From: Prescottella equi
GTDB taxonomy: Bacteria; Actinomycetota; Actinomycetes; Mycobacteriales; Mycobacteriaceae
Reading direction: 5' to 3'
Assembly (NCBI RefSeq): GCF_002094305.1
Contig: NZ_LWTX01000012.1
Span: 62,001 to 126,000, forward strand
DNA length: 64,000 nucleotides
Part shown: positions 8,073 to 16,233 of the stretch, one piece after another
Layout of the letters: every line of letters starts with the position of its first letter
Position numbering within the stretch: position 1 is the stretch's first letter
The notes under the pieces: generated by a model
Databases searched by the model: none
What the model saw: only the letters and a program-made list of their open reading frames with translations
What the model was told of the DNA's origin: nothing
Position numbers and translations under genes: made by a program

Positions 8073-9095
8073 ATGCGTGGAGCCGTCATATACGCCCCCG
8101 GTGACATCCGGGTCGAGGACCGGCCCGACCCCACCATCCTCGCTCCCACCGACGCGATCATCCGGACCACCGCGACGTGTGTGTGCGGATCGGACCTGTG
8201 GCCCTATCGCGGGATCGAGAACGTTCGGGGACCGGCCCCGATGGGACACGAGTACGTCGGCGTGGTCGAGGAGGTCGGGAGCGAGGTTCGCAACGTCGCC
8301 CCCGGTGACTTCGTGGTCGGCTCGTTCTTCGCGTCGGACAACACGTGCGAGATCTGCCGGGCCGGCTACCAGTCCCGCTGCGTGAACGCCGAGCCGATGG
8401 GCGCGATCGGCACCCAGGCACAACTCGCGCGTATCCCCCTGGCCGACGGCACCCTCGTCGCGACACCCGGGATGCCCGACGCCGACCTGATCCCCGGGCT
8501 GCTCACCGCGTCCGACGTCCTCGGCACCGGCTGGTTCGGCGCGGTTGCCGCCGAGGCCGGCCCCGGTAAGACCGTCGCGGTCGTCGGCGACGGCGCCGTC
8601 GGCCTCCTCGCGGTGCTCGCCGCCCGGCAACTCGGTGCGGAGCTGATCGTCGCGATGAGCCGCCACGCCGACCGGCAGGCCCTCGCCCACGAGTTCGGCG
8701 CCACCGACATCGTCGCCGAACGCGGGGACGACGGGGTGGCCCGCATCAAGGAACTCACCGACGGTCTGGGCGCACACTCGGTCGTCGAGGCCGTCGGCAC
8801 CCAGGAGTCGATGATGCAGGCCGTGCGGTCCACCCGCCCCGGCGGCCACGTCGGGTACGTCGGCGTCTCGCACGGCGTCGCACTGCCGGGCGAGGAACTG
8901 TTCTTCGCCGAGGTGCACCTGTTCGGCGGGCCGGCGCCCGTCCGGCGCTTCCTCCCCGAACTGGTCGATCTCATCTGGAACCGGAAGATCGACCCGGGCA
9001 GGGTGTTCGACCTCGAACTCCCTCTCGAGGACGCCGCCGAGGGCTACCGCCGGATGGACGAGCGGCGCGCGGTCAAGGTACTGCTCCGCCCGTGA
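8073..9095 (+). CDS. Zinc-dependent medium-chain alcohol dehydrogenase family protein
   Basis: This is a 340-residue medium-chain dehydrogenase/reductase. The catalytic zinc site is recognisable (TCVCGSDLW, GHEYVGVVEEVG). The structural zinc lobe has only three cysteines (TCEICRAGYQSRC): the first of the usual four is replaced by Asp in SDNTC, so structural zinc binding may be altered. The dinucleotide motif is VVGDGAVGLLAV. ATG 8073 follows AAAGGA at good spacing. Members oxidise alcohols or reduce aldehydes with NAD(P)H; the substrate is unknown. It stands alone between a terminator-like hairpin and the GNAT gene. Confidence 0.88.
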   Translation: MRGAVIYAPGDIRVEDRPDPTILAPTDAIIRTTATCVCGSDLWPYRGIENVRGPAPMGHEYVGVVEEVGSEVRNVAPGDFVVGSFFASDNTCEICRAGYQSRCVNAEPMGAIGTQAQLARIPLADGTLVATPGMPDADLIPGLLTASDVLGTGWFGAVAAEAGPGKTVAVVGDGAVGLLAVLAARQLGAELIVAMSRHADRQALAHEFGATDIVAERGDDGVARIKELTDGLGAHSVVEAVGTQESMMQAVRSTRPGGHVGYVGVSHGVALPGEELFFAEVHLFGGPAPVRRFLPELVDLIWNRKIDPGRVFDLELPLEDAAEGYRRMDERRAVKVLLRP

Positions 9096-9193
9096 GACGA
9101 GGTGCGACTCGGGGACCGGCGACTCGGGCGCGAGGTCCCCACGCTCGTCGCCACGCCCATGCCCTTGCCGAGTCGACGGGTAACATCGAGGCA

Positions 9194-9784
9194 GTGACCA
9201 GCAGTTTCCGGATCCGGCCGGCGACGTCGACAGACATCGTCGATGCCGCAGAGACCCTCGGCCTCGCGTTTGCCGACTACCCGTTCACCCGCCACACCGT
9301 CGATTCCCGTGATCACCTGGACCGTGTGCGGTCGTTGCAGCGACTGTTCTTGACGGAGATCGGTCTGCGCTGCGGAAAAGTATGGGTAGCAGGCGATTCG
9401 ACCGCTGTCGCCGTGTGGACGACCCCGTCTTCGACGGGTCTGGATGAGGCTTTCGGCGACATCGCGGACCAGGTCACCGACCTGTACGGCGACCGAGCGG
9501 AGATCGCTGCGAGGGCGGAGGCGGCAACTGCACGACTGCGCCCGACCGATCCCGTCTGGTACCTGGCGACGGTGGGGGTCGCGCCTGTCTCGCAACGTCG
9601 GGGCCTGGGCCGAGCTGTTCTCGAGCCCGGCCTGAAGGCGGCGAAGGAGCAGGGCTGCCCGGCATATCTGGAGACGTCGTCTCCGGCCAATGTCACCTTC
9701 TACGAACGCCTGGGGTTCGAGGTCACCGGAAGCGTGCGCCTCCCCGACGACGGGCCGATGGTGTGGGCGATGCTGCGCGCTTAG
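9194..9784 (+). CDS. GNAT family N-acetyltransferase
   Basis: This 196-residue protein has the GNAT fold. The acetyl-CoA pyrophosphate-binding loop is VAPVSQRRGLGRAVLEPGL, and the C-terminal motif NVTFYERLGFEVTGS is typical of the family. GTG 9194 is chosen because it gives the usual start (VTSSFRIRPATSTDI); an upstream in-frame extension would overlap the dehydrogenase stop and is arginine-rich. Its ribosome-binding site is close and weak. Acceptor is unknown. It converges on the large catabolic operon and shows no clear functional link to it. Confidence 0.85.
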   Translation: MTSSFRIRPATSTDIVDAAETLGLAFADYPFTRHTVDSRDHLDRVRSLQRLFLTEIGLRCGKVWVAGDSTAVAVWTTPSSTGLDEAFGDIADQVTDLYGDRAEIAARAEAATARLRPTDPVWYLATVGVAPVSQRRGLGRAVLEPGLKAAKEQGCPAYLETSSPANVTFYERLGFEVTGSVRLPDDGPMVWAMLRA

Positions 9785-9805
9785 GCGCCACCCCGCCAAC
9801 GGGAC

Positions 9806-12007
9806 TCAGTCCCGGGGCAAACCGAGCATCCGTTCGCCGATCACGTTGAGCTGCACCTCGGTGGTGCCGCCGTAGATCGTCGTGGCACGCCCGGCGACGA
9901 GTTGTTCCATCGCCTTGTCGCTGGGCTCACCGGGCACCGCCACCACACCCGCCGACCCCAACTCGGCCACCACGAATTCCGAGATCGACTGCCCCAGGCC
10001 CATACCCAAGAGTTTGCCGACCGACGACGTCGTACTCACGTCCGCACCGGAAAGCTGCTGGAGCACCACCCGCGCGCCGATCAGGTCGATCGCTTGGCTC
10101 TCCGCGACCAACTCGCCGAACCGGTACCGACCGACGGGACCGAGGCCCCGACCGCGCGCGAATTCCAGCAGATCCTTGTCGCTCGCGTAAGCCTCCATCT
10201 TCTGGCTCAGGGCCACTCGTTCACCCGCCAGCGTGGTGCGGGCGACGTGCCAGCCGTCGTTCACAGCCCCGACCACGTTCTCGTCCGGTACGAACACCTC
10301 GTCGAGAAACACCTCGTTGAAGAGCGCCGAGCCCGTCATCTCCCGCAGGGGCCGCACCGTGATTCCGGGGGTGGACATGTCGAGCACGAAGTACGTGATG
10401 CCCTCGTGCTTGGGCCGCGACGGGTCGGTGCGGGCGATGAGCATCGCCCAGTCCGCGAACTGCGCGACGGTGGTCCAGATCTTCTGGCCGGTGATCTTCC
10501 AGCCGCCGTCGACCTTCTCCGCCCGCGTGGTCAGCGACGCGAGGTCCGATCCGGCACCGGGTTCGGAGAACAGCTGACACCACACCACGTCGCCGCGCAG
10601 GGTGGGTACCGCCAGATCCTGCTTCTGCTGCTCGGACCCGTGCGCCACCACGGCCTGCACGGCCCAGCCGCCCATCAGCAACTGCGGCAACGGGATTCCC
10701 GCAGCCTTCAGCTCCTGCGCGATCACGATCTGTTCGAGCGGACCGGCACCGCGTCCGTAGGGCTTCGGCAGGTGGGGTTGCACCCAGCCGCCGTCTCCGA
10801 GCGCGACCAGTTGTTCGTCCTCGTCGTCGAGCGCGGCGATCGGCTCGAGTTCCGCCCGTACGGCCACCCGCAGGTCCGCGGCCTCGGGCGGCAGCTCCAG
10901 CTCCGAATGCCGGACGACACCGGTCAGGGACTGCTGCGCGACGCGCTCCGCCCGTTCCTCACGCGTGCCGAGCAGGCCGCGGATCGCGAGGGCGCGGCGG
11001 TAGTACAGGTGCGCGTCGTGCTCCCATGTGAATCCGATGCCGCCGTGCACCTGGATGCAGTCCTGCGCCACCTGCACGGCCGCGTCGGGCACGATCAGCG
11101 CGGCCACCTCGGCGGCGAAATCGGCTGTCGCATCGTCGACGTCGAGCGCGGAGGCCGCGTCCCAGATCGCGGCCCGCGCCTTCTCCAACGCGATCCCCAT
11201 GTGCGCGCACTTGTGCTTGACGGCCTGGAACTGCCCGATCGGGCGTCCGAACTGCACCCGGGTCTTCGCGTACTCCGCCGCCGTCGACACGCACCATGAC
11301 AGCACGCCGACGGCCTCGGCGCCGAACACCACCGACACGATGGACTGCACCCGGCGGGCATCCACACCGTCGAGAACTCTGTCGGAGCCGACGGTCACCC
11401 TGTCGGCTTCGACCCGCGCCGACCCGCGGAGCACGTCGATACCGTCCTGCGGTGTGGTCGTGAGATCACCGTCGTCGACGACGATCCAGCGCACCACGTC
11501 GCCGACGACGGCCGGCACCAGCAGCACGTCGGCGTGTTCGGCAGCGACGACCGCATCGAGGACTCCCGACAGCACGTAGGCATCGCCGTCCGGTTCGGCG
11601 GTGAGCGGACCACCGAGAGCGACCGTTGCGGTGCGGGTTCCGTCGATCAAGCCCGGAAGCACCTCTATCCCGATCTTGGAATCGGCCGCCCCCAGTACCG
11701 CGGCAGCGGCGGCGGTGGGCACGAACGGCCCCGGAGCCACGGTCCGCCCCAGTGCTTCGAGCGCCACCGCGAGCGTGAGCAGCCCCGCCCCGTGGCCGCC
11801 GCGGTCCTCGGGCACCGCGAGACCCAGCAGGTCCTGACCGGCGAGCGCCGACCAGAACGGCGGGAACCGGTCCTCGGTCCGTGCCTCCACCGCTGCCCGC
11901 ACGTGCTCCGCGGTGATCGTGCGCTCCGCGAAGGCCCGGACCGAATCGGCCAGCGCCACATGCTCGTCGCTCAGCCCGATCCCGAGCTCGTATCCGTTGC
12001 GTGCCAT
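9806..12007 (-). CDS. Two-domain acyl-CoA dehydrogenase (fused FadE pair)
   Basis: At 733 residues this is about twice the usual acyl-CoA dehydrogenase length. The N-terminal unit (about residues 1-360) carries TRVQFGRPIGQFQAVKH and CIQVHGGIGFTWEHD. The C-terminal unit (about 380-733) carries FSEPGAGSDLASL, GQKIWTTVAQFADW and YGGTTEVQLNVIGERMLGLPRD. The C-terminal unit has Gly in place of the catalytic Glu seen in YEGT-type enzymes, while the N-terminal unit keeps Glu in TWEHD. This resembles fused versions of the actinobacterial heterotetrameric dehydrogenases acting on steroid side chains. ATG 12007 is 4 bases after the SDR stop, so translation is probably coupled. It is the last gene of the ltp1 operon. 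Confidence 0.9.
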   Translation of the reverse strand: MARNGYELGIGLSDEHVALADSVRAFAERTITAEHVRAAVEARTEDRFPPFWSALAGQDLLGLAVPEDRGGHGAGLLTLAVALEALGRTVAPGPFVPTAAAAAVLGAADSKIGIEVLPGLIDGTRTATVALGGPLTAEPDGDAYVLSGVLDAVVAAEHADVLLVPAVVGDVVRWIVVDDGDLTTTPQDGIDVLRGSARVEADRVTVGSDRVLDGVDARRVQSIVSVVFGAEAVGVLSWCVSTAAEYAKTRVQFGRPIGQFQAVKHKCAHMGIALEKARAAIWDAASALDVDDATADFAAEVAALIVPDAAVQVAQDCIQVHGGIGFTWEHDAHLYYRRALAIRGLLGTREERAERVAQQSLTGVVRHSELELPPEAADLRVAVRAELEPIAALDDEDEQLVALGDGGWVQPHLPKPYGRGAGPLEQIVIAQELKAAGIPLPQLLMGGWAVQAVVAHGSEQQKQDLAVPTLRGDVVWCQLFSEPGAGSDLASLTTRAEKVDGGWKITGQKIWTTVAQFADWAMLIARTDPSRPKHEGITYFVLDMSTPGITVRPLREMTGSALFNEVFLDEVFVPDENVVGAVNDGWHVARTTLAGERVALSQKMEAYASDKDLLEFARGRGLGPVGRYRFGELVAESQAIDLIGARVVLQQLSGADVSTTSSVGKLLGMGLGQSISEFVVAELGSAGVVAVPGEPSDKAMEQLVAGRATTIYGGTTEVQLNVIGERMLGLPRD

Positions 12008-12011
12008 GCGC

Positions 12012-12881
12012 TCAGCCCAACCGCTCGGCGAGGTCGTCGACCGTCCACGGCCCGTCGCTCTCGATGGTGTCACCGCCGTGCCAGTTGATCAGCTCCGAGA
12101 TGGCGCCCCCCTGGACGGCGTACACCTTTCCGGTGAGTTTGCAGTCGGCCGCGGCCAGGCGTGCGACGAGGGGCGAGATGTTCGACGGCGCGAACGCGTC
12201 GAACTCGCCCTCCGGCACCTCGGCGGCGAACAGCGCACCCATCCCCGGTGTCGCGAGTGTGAGTCGGGTGCGCGCGATCGGCGCGATGGCGTTGACGCGG
12301 ACCCCGTAGCGCTCGAGTTCGTCGGCCGCCACCAGGGTCAGGGCCGCGATGCCGGCCTTCGCGGCGCCGTAGTTCCCCTGCCCCGCGTTGGGCATGAACG
12401 TGCCCGACGCCGACGCGGTGTTGATCACCGCGGCCTGCACCGGCTCCCCGGCCTTGGCCTGCGCCTTCCAGTACGCGGCGGCGTGGTGCAAAGTCGCGGC
12501 GTGCCCCTTGAGGTGCACCGCGATGACGGCGTCCCACTGGCTCTCCTCCATGCCCGCGATGAAGCTGTCGCGCAGGATGCCCGCGTTGTTCACGAGGATG
12601 TCGAGGCGCCCGAACTCCCGCACCGCCTGGGCGACGAGCGCCTCTGCGCCCGCCCAGTCGGCCACGTTGTCGGTGTTCGCGACGGCCCTGCCGCCCGCGG
12701 CGACGATCTCGTCGACCACTTGCTGCGCCGGGCCCGCGTCGGACCCGGTGCCGTCGTTCGCACCGCCGAGATCGTTGACGACCACCGCGGCACCCTCGCG
12801 CGCGAACAGCAGGGCGTGTTCGCGCCCGATACCCCGCCCCGCGCCGGTGATGATCGCGACACGTCCGTCCAGTGTTCCCAT
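12012..12881 (-). CDS. Short-chain dehydrogenase/reductase, 3-hydroxyacyl-CoA dehydrogenase type
   Basis: This 289-residue SDR resembles the dehydrogenase unit of peroxisomal multifunctional enzyme type 2 and mycobacterial 17-beta-hydroxysteroid dehydrogenase homologues. The cofactor motif GAGRGIGREHALLFA is near the N-terminus. NDLGG follows, typical of this subfamily, then NNAG. The catalytic Ser, Tyr and Lys lie in NTASASGTFMPNAGQGNYGAAKAG. It is likely to oxidise a 3-hydroxyacyl-CoA in beta-oxidation of a bulky substrate. The MaoC-like hydratase gene immediately upstream would supply that intermediate, and the two-domain FadE follows 4 bases after the stop. Confidence 0.9.
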   Translation of the reverse strand: MGTLDGRVAIITGAGRGIGREHALLFAREGAAVVVNDLGGANDGTGSDAGPAQQVVDEIVAAGGRAVANTDNVADWAGAEALVAQAVREFGRLDILVNNAGILRDSFIAGMEESQWDAVIAVHLKGHAATLHHAAAYWKAQAKAGEPVQAAVINTASASGTFMPNAGQGNYGAAKAGIAALTLVAADELERYGVRVNAIAPIARTRLTLATPGMGALFAAEVPEGEFDAFAPSNISPLVARLAAADCKLTGKVYAVQGGAISELINWHGGDTIESDGPWTVDDLAERLG

Positions 12882-12929
12882 GGTGTTATCCCTCTCGCAG
12901 CGAAATCTGTCGGTGGACCGGTCGGCAGG

Positions 12930-13793
12930 TCAGTCGGCGATGACGGCGAGGCCGTCCTTGATCACCAGTTCGTCGCCGACCCCGGTCTCGTAGGCGTAGG
13001 TGGTGGTGCCGGATTCCGATCCCGATCTCCGGAACCGGGTCTCGATGTCCTGCCCGGGCAGAACAGGTTTCGCGAAGCGCACGGCGAGGCGCTTCAGTCG
13101 CTCCACGTCGCCGTCGGCGAACTCGGTGAGCGCGGCCCACGACGTGAACGCCATCGTGCACAGCCCGTGATTGATGATGCCGGGCAGGCCGGACATGCGG
13201 GCGATCTCGTCGTCGAGATGGATCGGCATGGGGTCACCGGAGGCCGGTGAGTACCGGAACGTCTGATCCTCGTCGATGTGCGCGGTGACGACAGCGGCCG
13301 GGTCCGTCGCCCGCAACGCCTCGTCGAACCGGTGTGTCGGCGCGGACGCACCGGTCCCCGGCCCCGCGTCGACCTTGCGGAAGAACGCCGTCATCCACTG
13401 TTCGTTGACCAGTTCGCCTCCGTCCGTGCGGGTCTCGACGTAGACGACGACGGTCGATCCGTTCTCTTTACCGGCGAAGCCGACCGGCTTGGCGCGGACG
13501 ACCAGAGTGTCACCCGGACGGATGGGGCGGTGGAAGTGGAAATCCTGCTCACCGTGCACCAGTTTCATGAGCAACTCGACCGGGGCCACCGACAGCGCCG
13601 CCGGAGCCATCGACGTGAACGCCGGCACGACGGCGAACACCGGCGGGGCGATCTCGCCGCGCAGGTGCCGCTCGATCGGATCGTTGGTGGCGGCCGCGTA
13701 CTCGGCGATACGCTCGGCGGTCACCTCGAACCGTTCGGGATCGGTCCACACCCCGATTCCGGAGGTGTCGAACTCGACTGTGGGCGTGGTCAT
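12930..13793 (-). CDS. MaoC-like double hot-dog enoyl-CoA hydratase
   Basis: This 287-residue protein has two hot-dog units: an N-terminal FAS1-type dehydratase half and a C-terminal hydratase half. The hydratase motif appears as SGDPMPIHLDDEIARMSGLPG, keeping the catalytic Asp and His although the usual Asn between them is Met. The region INHGLCTMAFTSWA follows. Length and layout resemble mycobacterial steroid-CoA hydratases of the Rv3538 type. ATG 13793 lies 4 bases after the stop of the SRPBCC gene, so the genes are tightly linked. It should hydrate the enoyl-CoA made by the FadE in this operon. Confidence 0.87.
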   Translation of the reverse strand: MTTPTVEFDTSGIGVWTDPERFEVTAERIAEYAAATNDPIERHLRGEIAPPVFAVVPAFTSMAPAALSVAPVELLMKLVHGEQDFHFHRPIRPGDTLVVRAKPVGFAGKENGSTVVVYVETRTDGGELVNEQWMTAFFRKVDAGPGTGASAPTHRFDEALRATDPAAVVTAHIDEDQTFRYSPASGDPMPIHLDDEIARMSGLPGIINHGLCTMAFTSWAALTEFADGDVERLKRLAVRFAKPVLPGQDIETRFRRSGSESGTTTYAYETGVGDELVIKDGLAVIAD

Positions 13794-13797
13794 CCCG

Positions 13798-14229
13798 CTA
13801 TCCAACCAGCTCGGCGAACTTGGCGAGAGACGTCTCGAGGTCGGCGGCGGCGTTCTTGGCGACGGCCTTGCCGATCGGGCCGACGATCATGGTGCCCTTG
13901 AAGCTGGCGTCGATGACAGCCTTGCTGCCGGCCTCGTCGGGTTGCACCTGCAGTGTGAACTCGACGGTGACGCCGGCCATGCCGGTGCCTGCGATCTTCA
14001 CGAGTTTCGGCACCTCGACCTCGGTGACCGTCCACTCGATCTTGTTGGCCATGCCCATCACCGAGACGACCTCGGTGAAGGTGGCGCCGAGGCGGACCTC
14101 GGTGGGCAGTTCACTCTTCCAGCCCTGATGGATGGTGAGCCACTCCTCCCAACGGGACAGGTCCGACAGGGCGTCCCACGCCTTGTCGGGGGCGGCGGGC
14201 AGAGCTGCGGAGACGGAAACGGAAGCCAT
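13798..14229 (-). CDS. SRPBCC (START-like) ligand-binding protein
   Basis: This 143-residue protein of the polyketide-cyclase/START superfamily opens with VSVSAALPAAPDKAWDALSDLSRWEEWLTIHQGW, the usual first strand and helices. It ends with a long amphipathic helix (GPIGKAVAKNAAADLETSLAKFAEL) expected to close a hydrophobic pocket. ATG 14229 has GGAGT 6 bases upstream. Such proteins bind lipids, sterols or polyketides, and sometimes act as enzymes. Its place between ltp1 and the hydratase gene suggests a carrier or chaperone for the bulky acyl substrate of the operon. That role is inference. Confidence 0.85.
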   Translation of the reverse strand: MASVSVSAALPAAPDKAWDALSDLSRWEEWLTIHQGWKSELPTEVRLGATFTEVVSVMGMANKIEWTVTEVEVPKLVKIAGTGMAGVTVEFTLQVQPDEAGSKAVIDASFKGTMIVGPIGKAVAKNAAADLETSLAKFAELVG

Positions 14230-14263
14230 GAGTACTCCTGGAATGATTGCGGGACGGAAGGTT

Positions 14264-15454
14264 TCAGCGTTCGGCCGGGCGGTAGGCGGTGACGACGACC
14301 GCCCCGCCGAGCCCGATGTTGTGCTGCAGCGCCACTTCGGCGCCGTCGACCTGACGCCGGTCGGCGGTGCCACGCAGCTGCCACGTGAGCTCGCTGCACT
14401 GCGCGAGCCCGGTGGCACCCAGCGGGTGCCCCTTCGAGATGAGGCCGCCGGACGGGTTGACCACCCAGCGACCGCCGTACGTGGTGTCGTCGGCGTCGAC
14501 GAGCTTGCCGCCCTCACCCTCGGCGCACAGTCCGAGCGCCTCGTACGTGAGCAGCTCGTTGGTCGAGAAGCAGTCGTGGAGTTCGATGACGTCGATGTCG
14601 GCGGGGCCGATGCCGGCCTGTTCGTAGACGAATCGGGCCGCCGTGCGCGTCATGTCGGCACCGACCAGGCTGATCGCGCTGCGGTCCTCGAACGTGCTGG
14701 GCAGGTCGGTCACCATCGCCTGCCCCACGATCTCGACGGCCTGCCCGGCCAGCCCGTGACGGTCGACGAAGTCCTCACTCGCCACGATCACGGCCCCGGA
14801 CCCGTCCGACGTCGGCGAGCACTGGAGCTTGGTGAGCGGACCGTAGATCGGCTTGGAGGCCAGCACGTCCTCGAGCGTGTACTCGTCCTGGAACTGCGCG
14901 TACGGATTGTTCGTCGAGTGCCGGTGGTTCTTGACGCCGATCCTCGCGAACTGCTCCGCGGTGGTGCCGTAGCGCTCCATGTGCTCCTTGCCGGCGGCAC
15001 CGAACATGTACGGCGCGGGCGGCATCGCGAACTCCTGCAGTTCGGCGAGCGCGAGGAGGTGCCGCATCATCGGCTGTTCCCGGTCGTCGTACGTCGTGCC
15101 GAGCGAACCCGTCTGCATCTTCTCGAAGCCGAGCGCGAGTGCGCAGTCGACCTGACCGCTGCGGACCGCCTGGGTCGCGAGGTAGAGCGCGGTGGATCCG
15201 GTGGAGCAGTTGTTGTTGACGTTGACGATCGGGATCCCGGTCAGTCCCAGCTCATAGATCGCACGCTGCCCGGACGTCGACTCGCCGTACACGTATCCGA
15301 CGTACGCGTGCTGTACCTCGCGGTAGTCGATACCGGCGTCCTCGAGCGCCTTCGTCCCGGCCTCCCGGGCCATGTCGGGGTAGTCCCACTCGCGCGCCCC
15401 CGGCTTCTCGAACTTCGTCATCCCCACCCCGACGACGAACACCCTCTTGCTCAT
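14264..15454 (-). CDS. ltp1: Lipid-transfer protein / SCP-x type thiolase Ltp1
   Basis: This 396-residue thiolase-fold protein is strongly similar in motif order to mycobacterial Ltp1: [15 protein letters not shown] at the start, [17 protein letters not shown] around the catalytic cysteine, [21 protein letters not shown] and [20 protein letters not shown] near the C-terminus. Family members act as beta-ketothiolases or retro-aldolases removing side-chain carbons of steroids or branched lipids. GGAG lies 6 bases before ATG 15454. It is the promoter-proximal gene of the five-gene operon running left to 9806, and is divergent from a TetR gene whose candidate operators lie just upstream. Confidence 0.92.
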   Translation of the reverse strand: MSKRVFVVGVGMTKFEKPGAREWDYPDMAREAGTKALEDAGIDYREVQHAYVGYVYGESTSGQRAIYELGLTGIPIVNVNNNCSTGSTALYLATQAVRSGQVDCALALGFEKMQTGSLGTTYDDREQPMMRHLLALAELQEFAMPPAPYMFGAAGKEHMERYGTTAEQFARIGVKNHRHSTNNPYAQFQDEYTLEDVLASKPIYGPLTKLQCSPTSDGSGAVIVASEDFVDRHGLAGQAVEIVGQAMVTDLPSTFEDRSAISLVGADMTRTAARFVYEQAGIGPADIDVIELHDCFSTNELLTYEALGLCAEGEGGKLVDADDTTYGGRWVVNPSGGLISKGHPLGATGLAQCSELTWQLRGTADRRQVDGAEVALQHNIGLGGAVVVTAYRPAER

Positions 15455-15485
15455 GCCGACTCCCGATCCGGATCAAGTTGTGTGT

Positions 15486-15524
15486 GACACGCTGTCCGAC
15501 CAAAGTAAGTGAGACACCCTGTCC
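15486..15524. promoter_or_regulatory. Pair of repeated TetR-type operator candidates
   Basis: GACACGCTGTCC (15486-15497) and GACACCCTGTCC (15513-15524) are direct repeats spaced 27 bp start to start. Each contains an inverted GACA-N3-TGTC. They fill the 101-bp gap between divergent ltp1 and the TetR gene. This fits autoregulation together with repression of the catabolic operon. Confidence 0.6.
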
Positions 15525-15555
15525 AGTCAATGCCCTGCCGAGTACTGTTCGCCGA

Positions 15556-16215
15556 ATGACGGACGGGCGCGCGACGAGGTGGGACGACCACAAGATGCAG
15601 CGGCGCGAACGAATCCTCGAGGCCGCGCTCGAGGCCGTCGAGGGCGGCGGTACGGACATCGGTGTCCAGCAGATCGCCGAACGCGCGCAGGTTCCGCGGT
15701 CGGTCGTCTACCGGATCTTCGCGGACCGCGGTGACCTCGACGAACAGATCCGTCTGCGGATCATCGAGGTGATGATGACCGAGCTGGGGCCGGTGCTGAC
15801 GCCACACGGAACAGTGCGGGAAGCGATCGAACTCGCGGTCGAGACGTACCTGCGGTGGATCATCGCGCACCCGCGCCTGCACGCCTTTCTCGGCAAGGGC
15901 GCGCCGAGCCGCAAGACCGTGGGCTCACGGGCCGTCACCGGAACCAAGACGGCGATCGGCGTGCAGTTGGGCGCACTCCTCGCCGGCATCCTCGACCGCC
16001 GTGGGGTCACGTCGACGCTCGCGGAACCGATGGCGTTCGCCCTCGTCGGGCTGGTGGACGCCACGGTCAACCGGTGGCTGAGCCAGCCGGAGAATCCCGT
16101 GCCGAGCGCAGACCTCGCGCGCTTCCTCGAGACGTCCATCTGGAGCGTGCTCGACGCCAATCTCCGCGCGCTGGGTGTCGAGCTCGAGCCGTCGACGACG
16201 ATCGCCGAACTCTAG
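15556..16215 (+). CDS. TetR family regulator of the ltp1 operon (probable)
   Basis: The 219-residue product has an N-terminal TetR helix-turn-helix, with IGVQQIAERAQVPRSVVYRIFADRGDLDEQI forming helices 2-4, and a helical ligand-binding C-terminal domain. ATG 15556 was chosen because the upstream in-frame extension would overlap the operator repeats. The gene is divergent from ltp1, and two GACA-N3-TGTC sites lie between them. An acyl-CoA or steroid-CoA intermediate is the likely inducer, by analogy to other TetR repressors of lipid catabolism. It ends 18 bases before the stop codon of the convergent NRPS gene. Confidence 0.88.
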   Translation: MTDGRATRWDDHKMQRRERILEAALEAVEGGGTDIGVQQIAERAQVPRSVVYRIFADRGDLDEQIRLRIIEVMMTELGPVLTPHGTVREAIELAVETYLRWIIAHPRLHAFLGKGAPSRKTVGSRAVTGTKTAIGVQLGALLAGILDRRGVTSTLAEPMAFALVGLVDATVNRWLSQPENPVPSADLARFLETSIWSVLDANLRALGVELEPSTTIAEL

Positions 16216-16233
16216 ATCGCTACGGGCGGAGGC

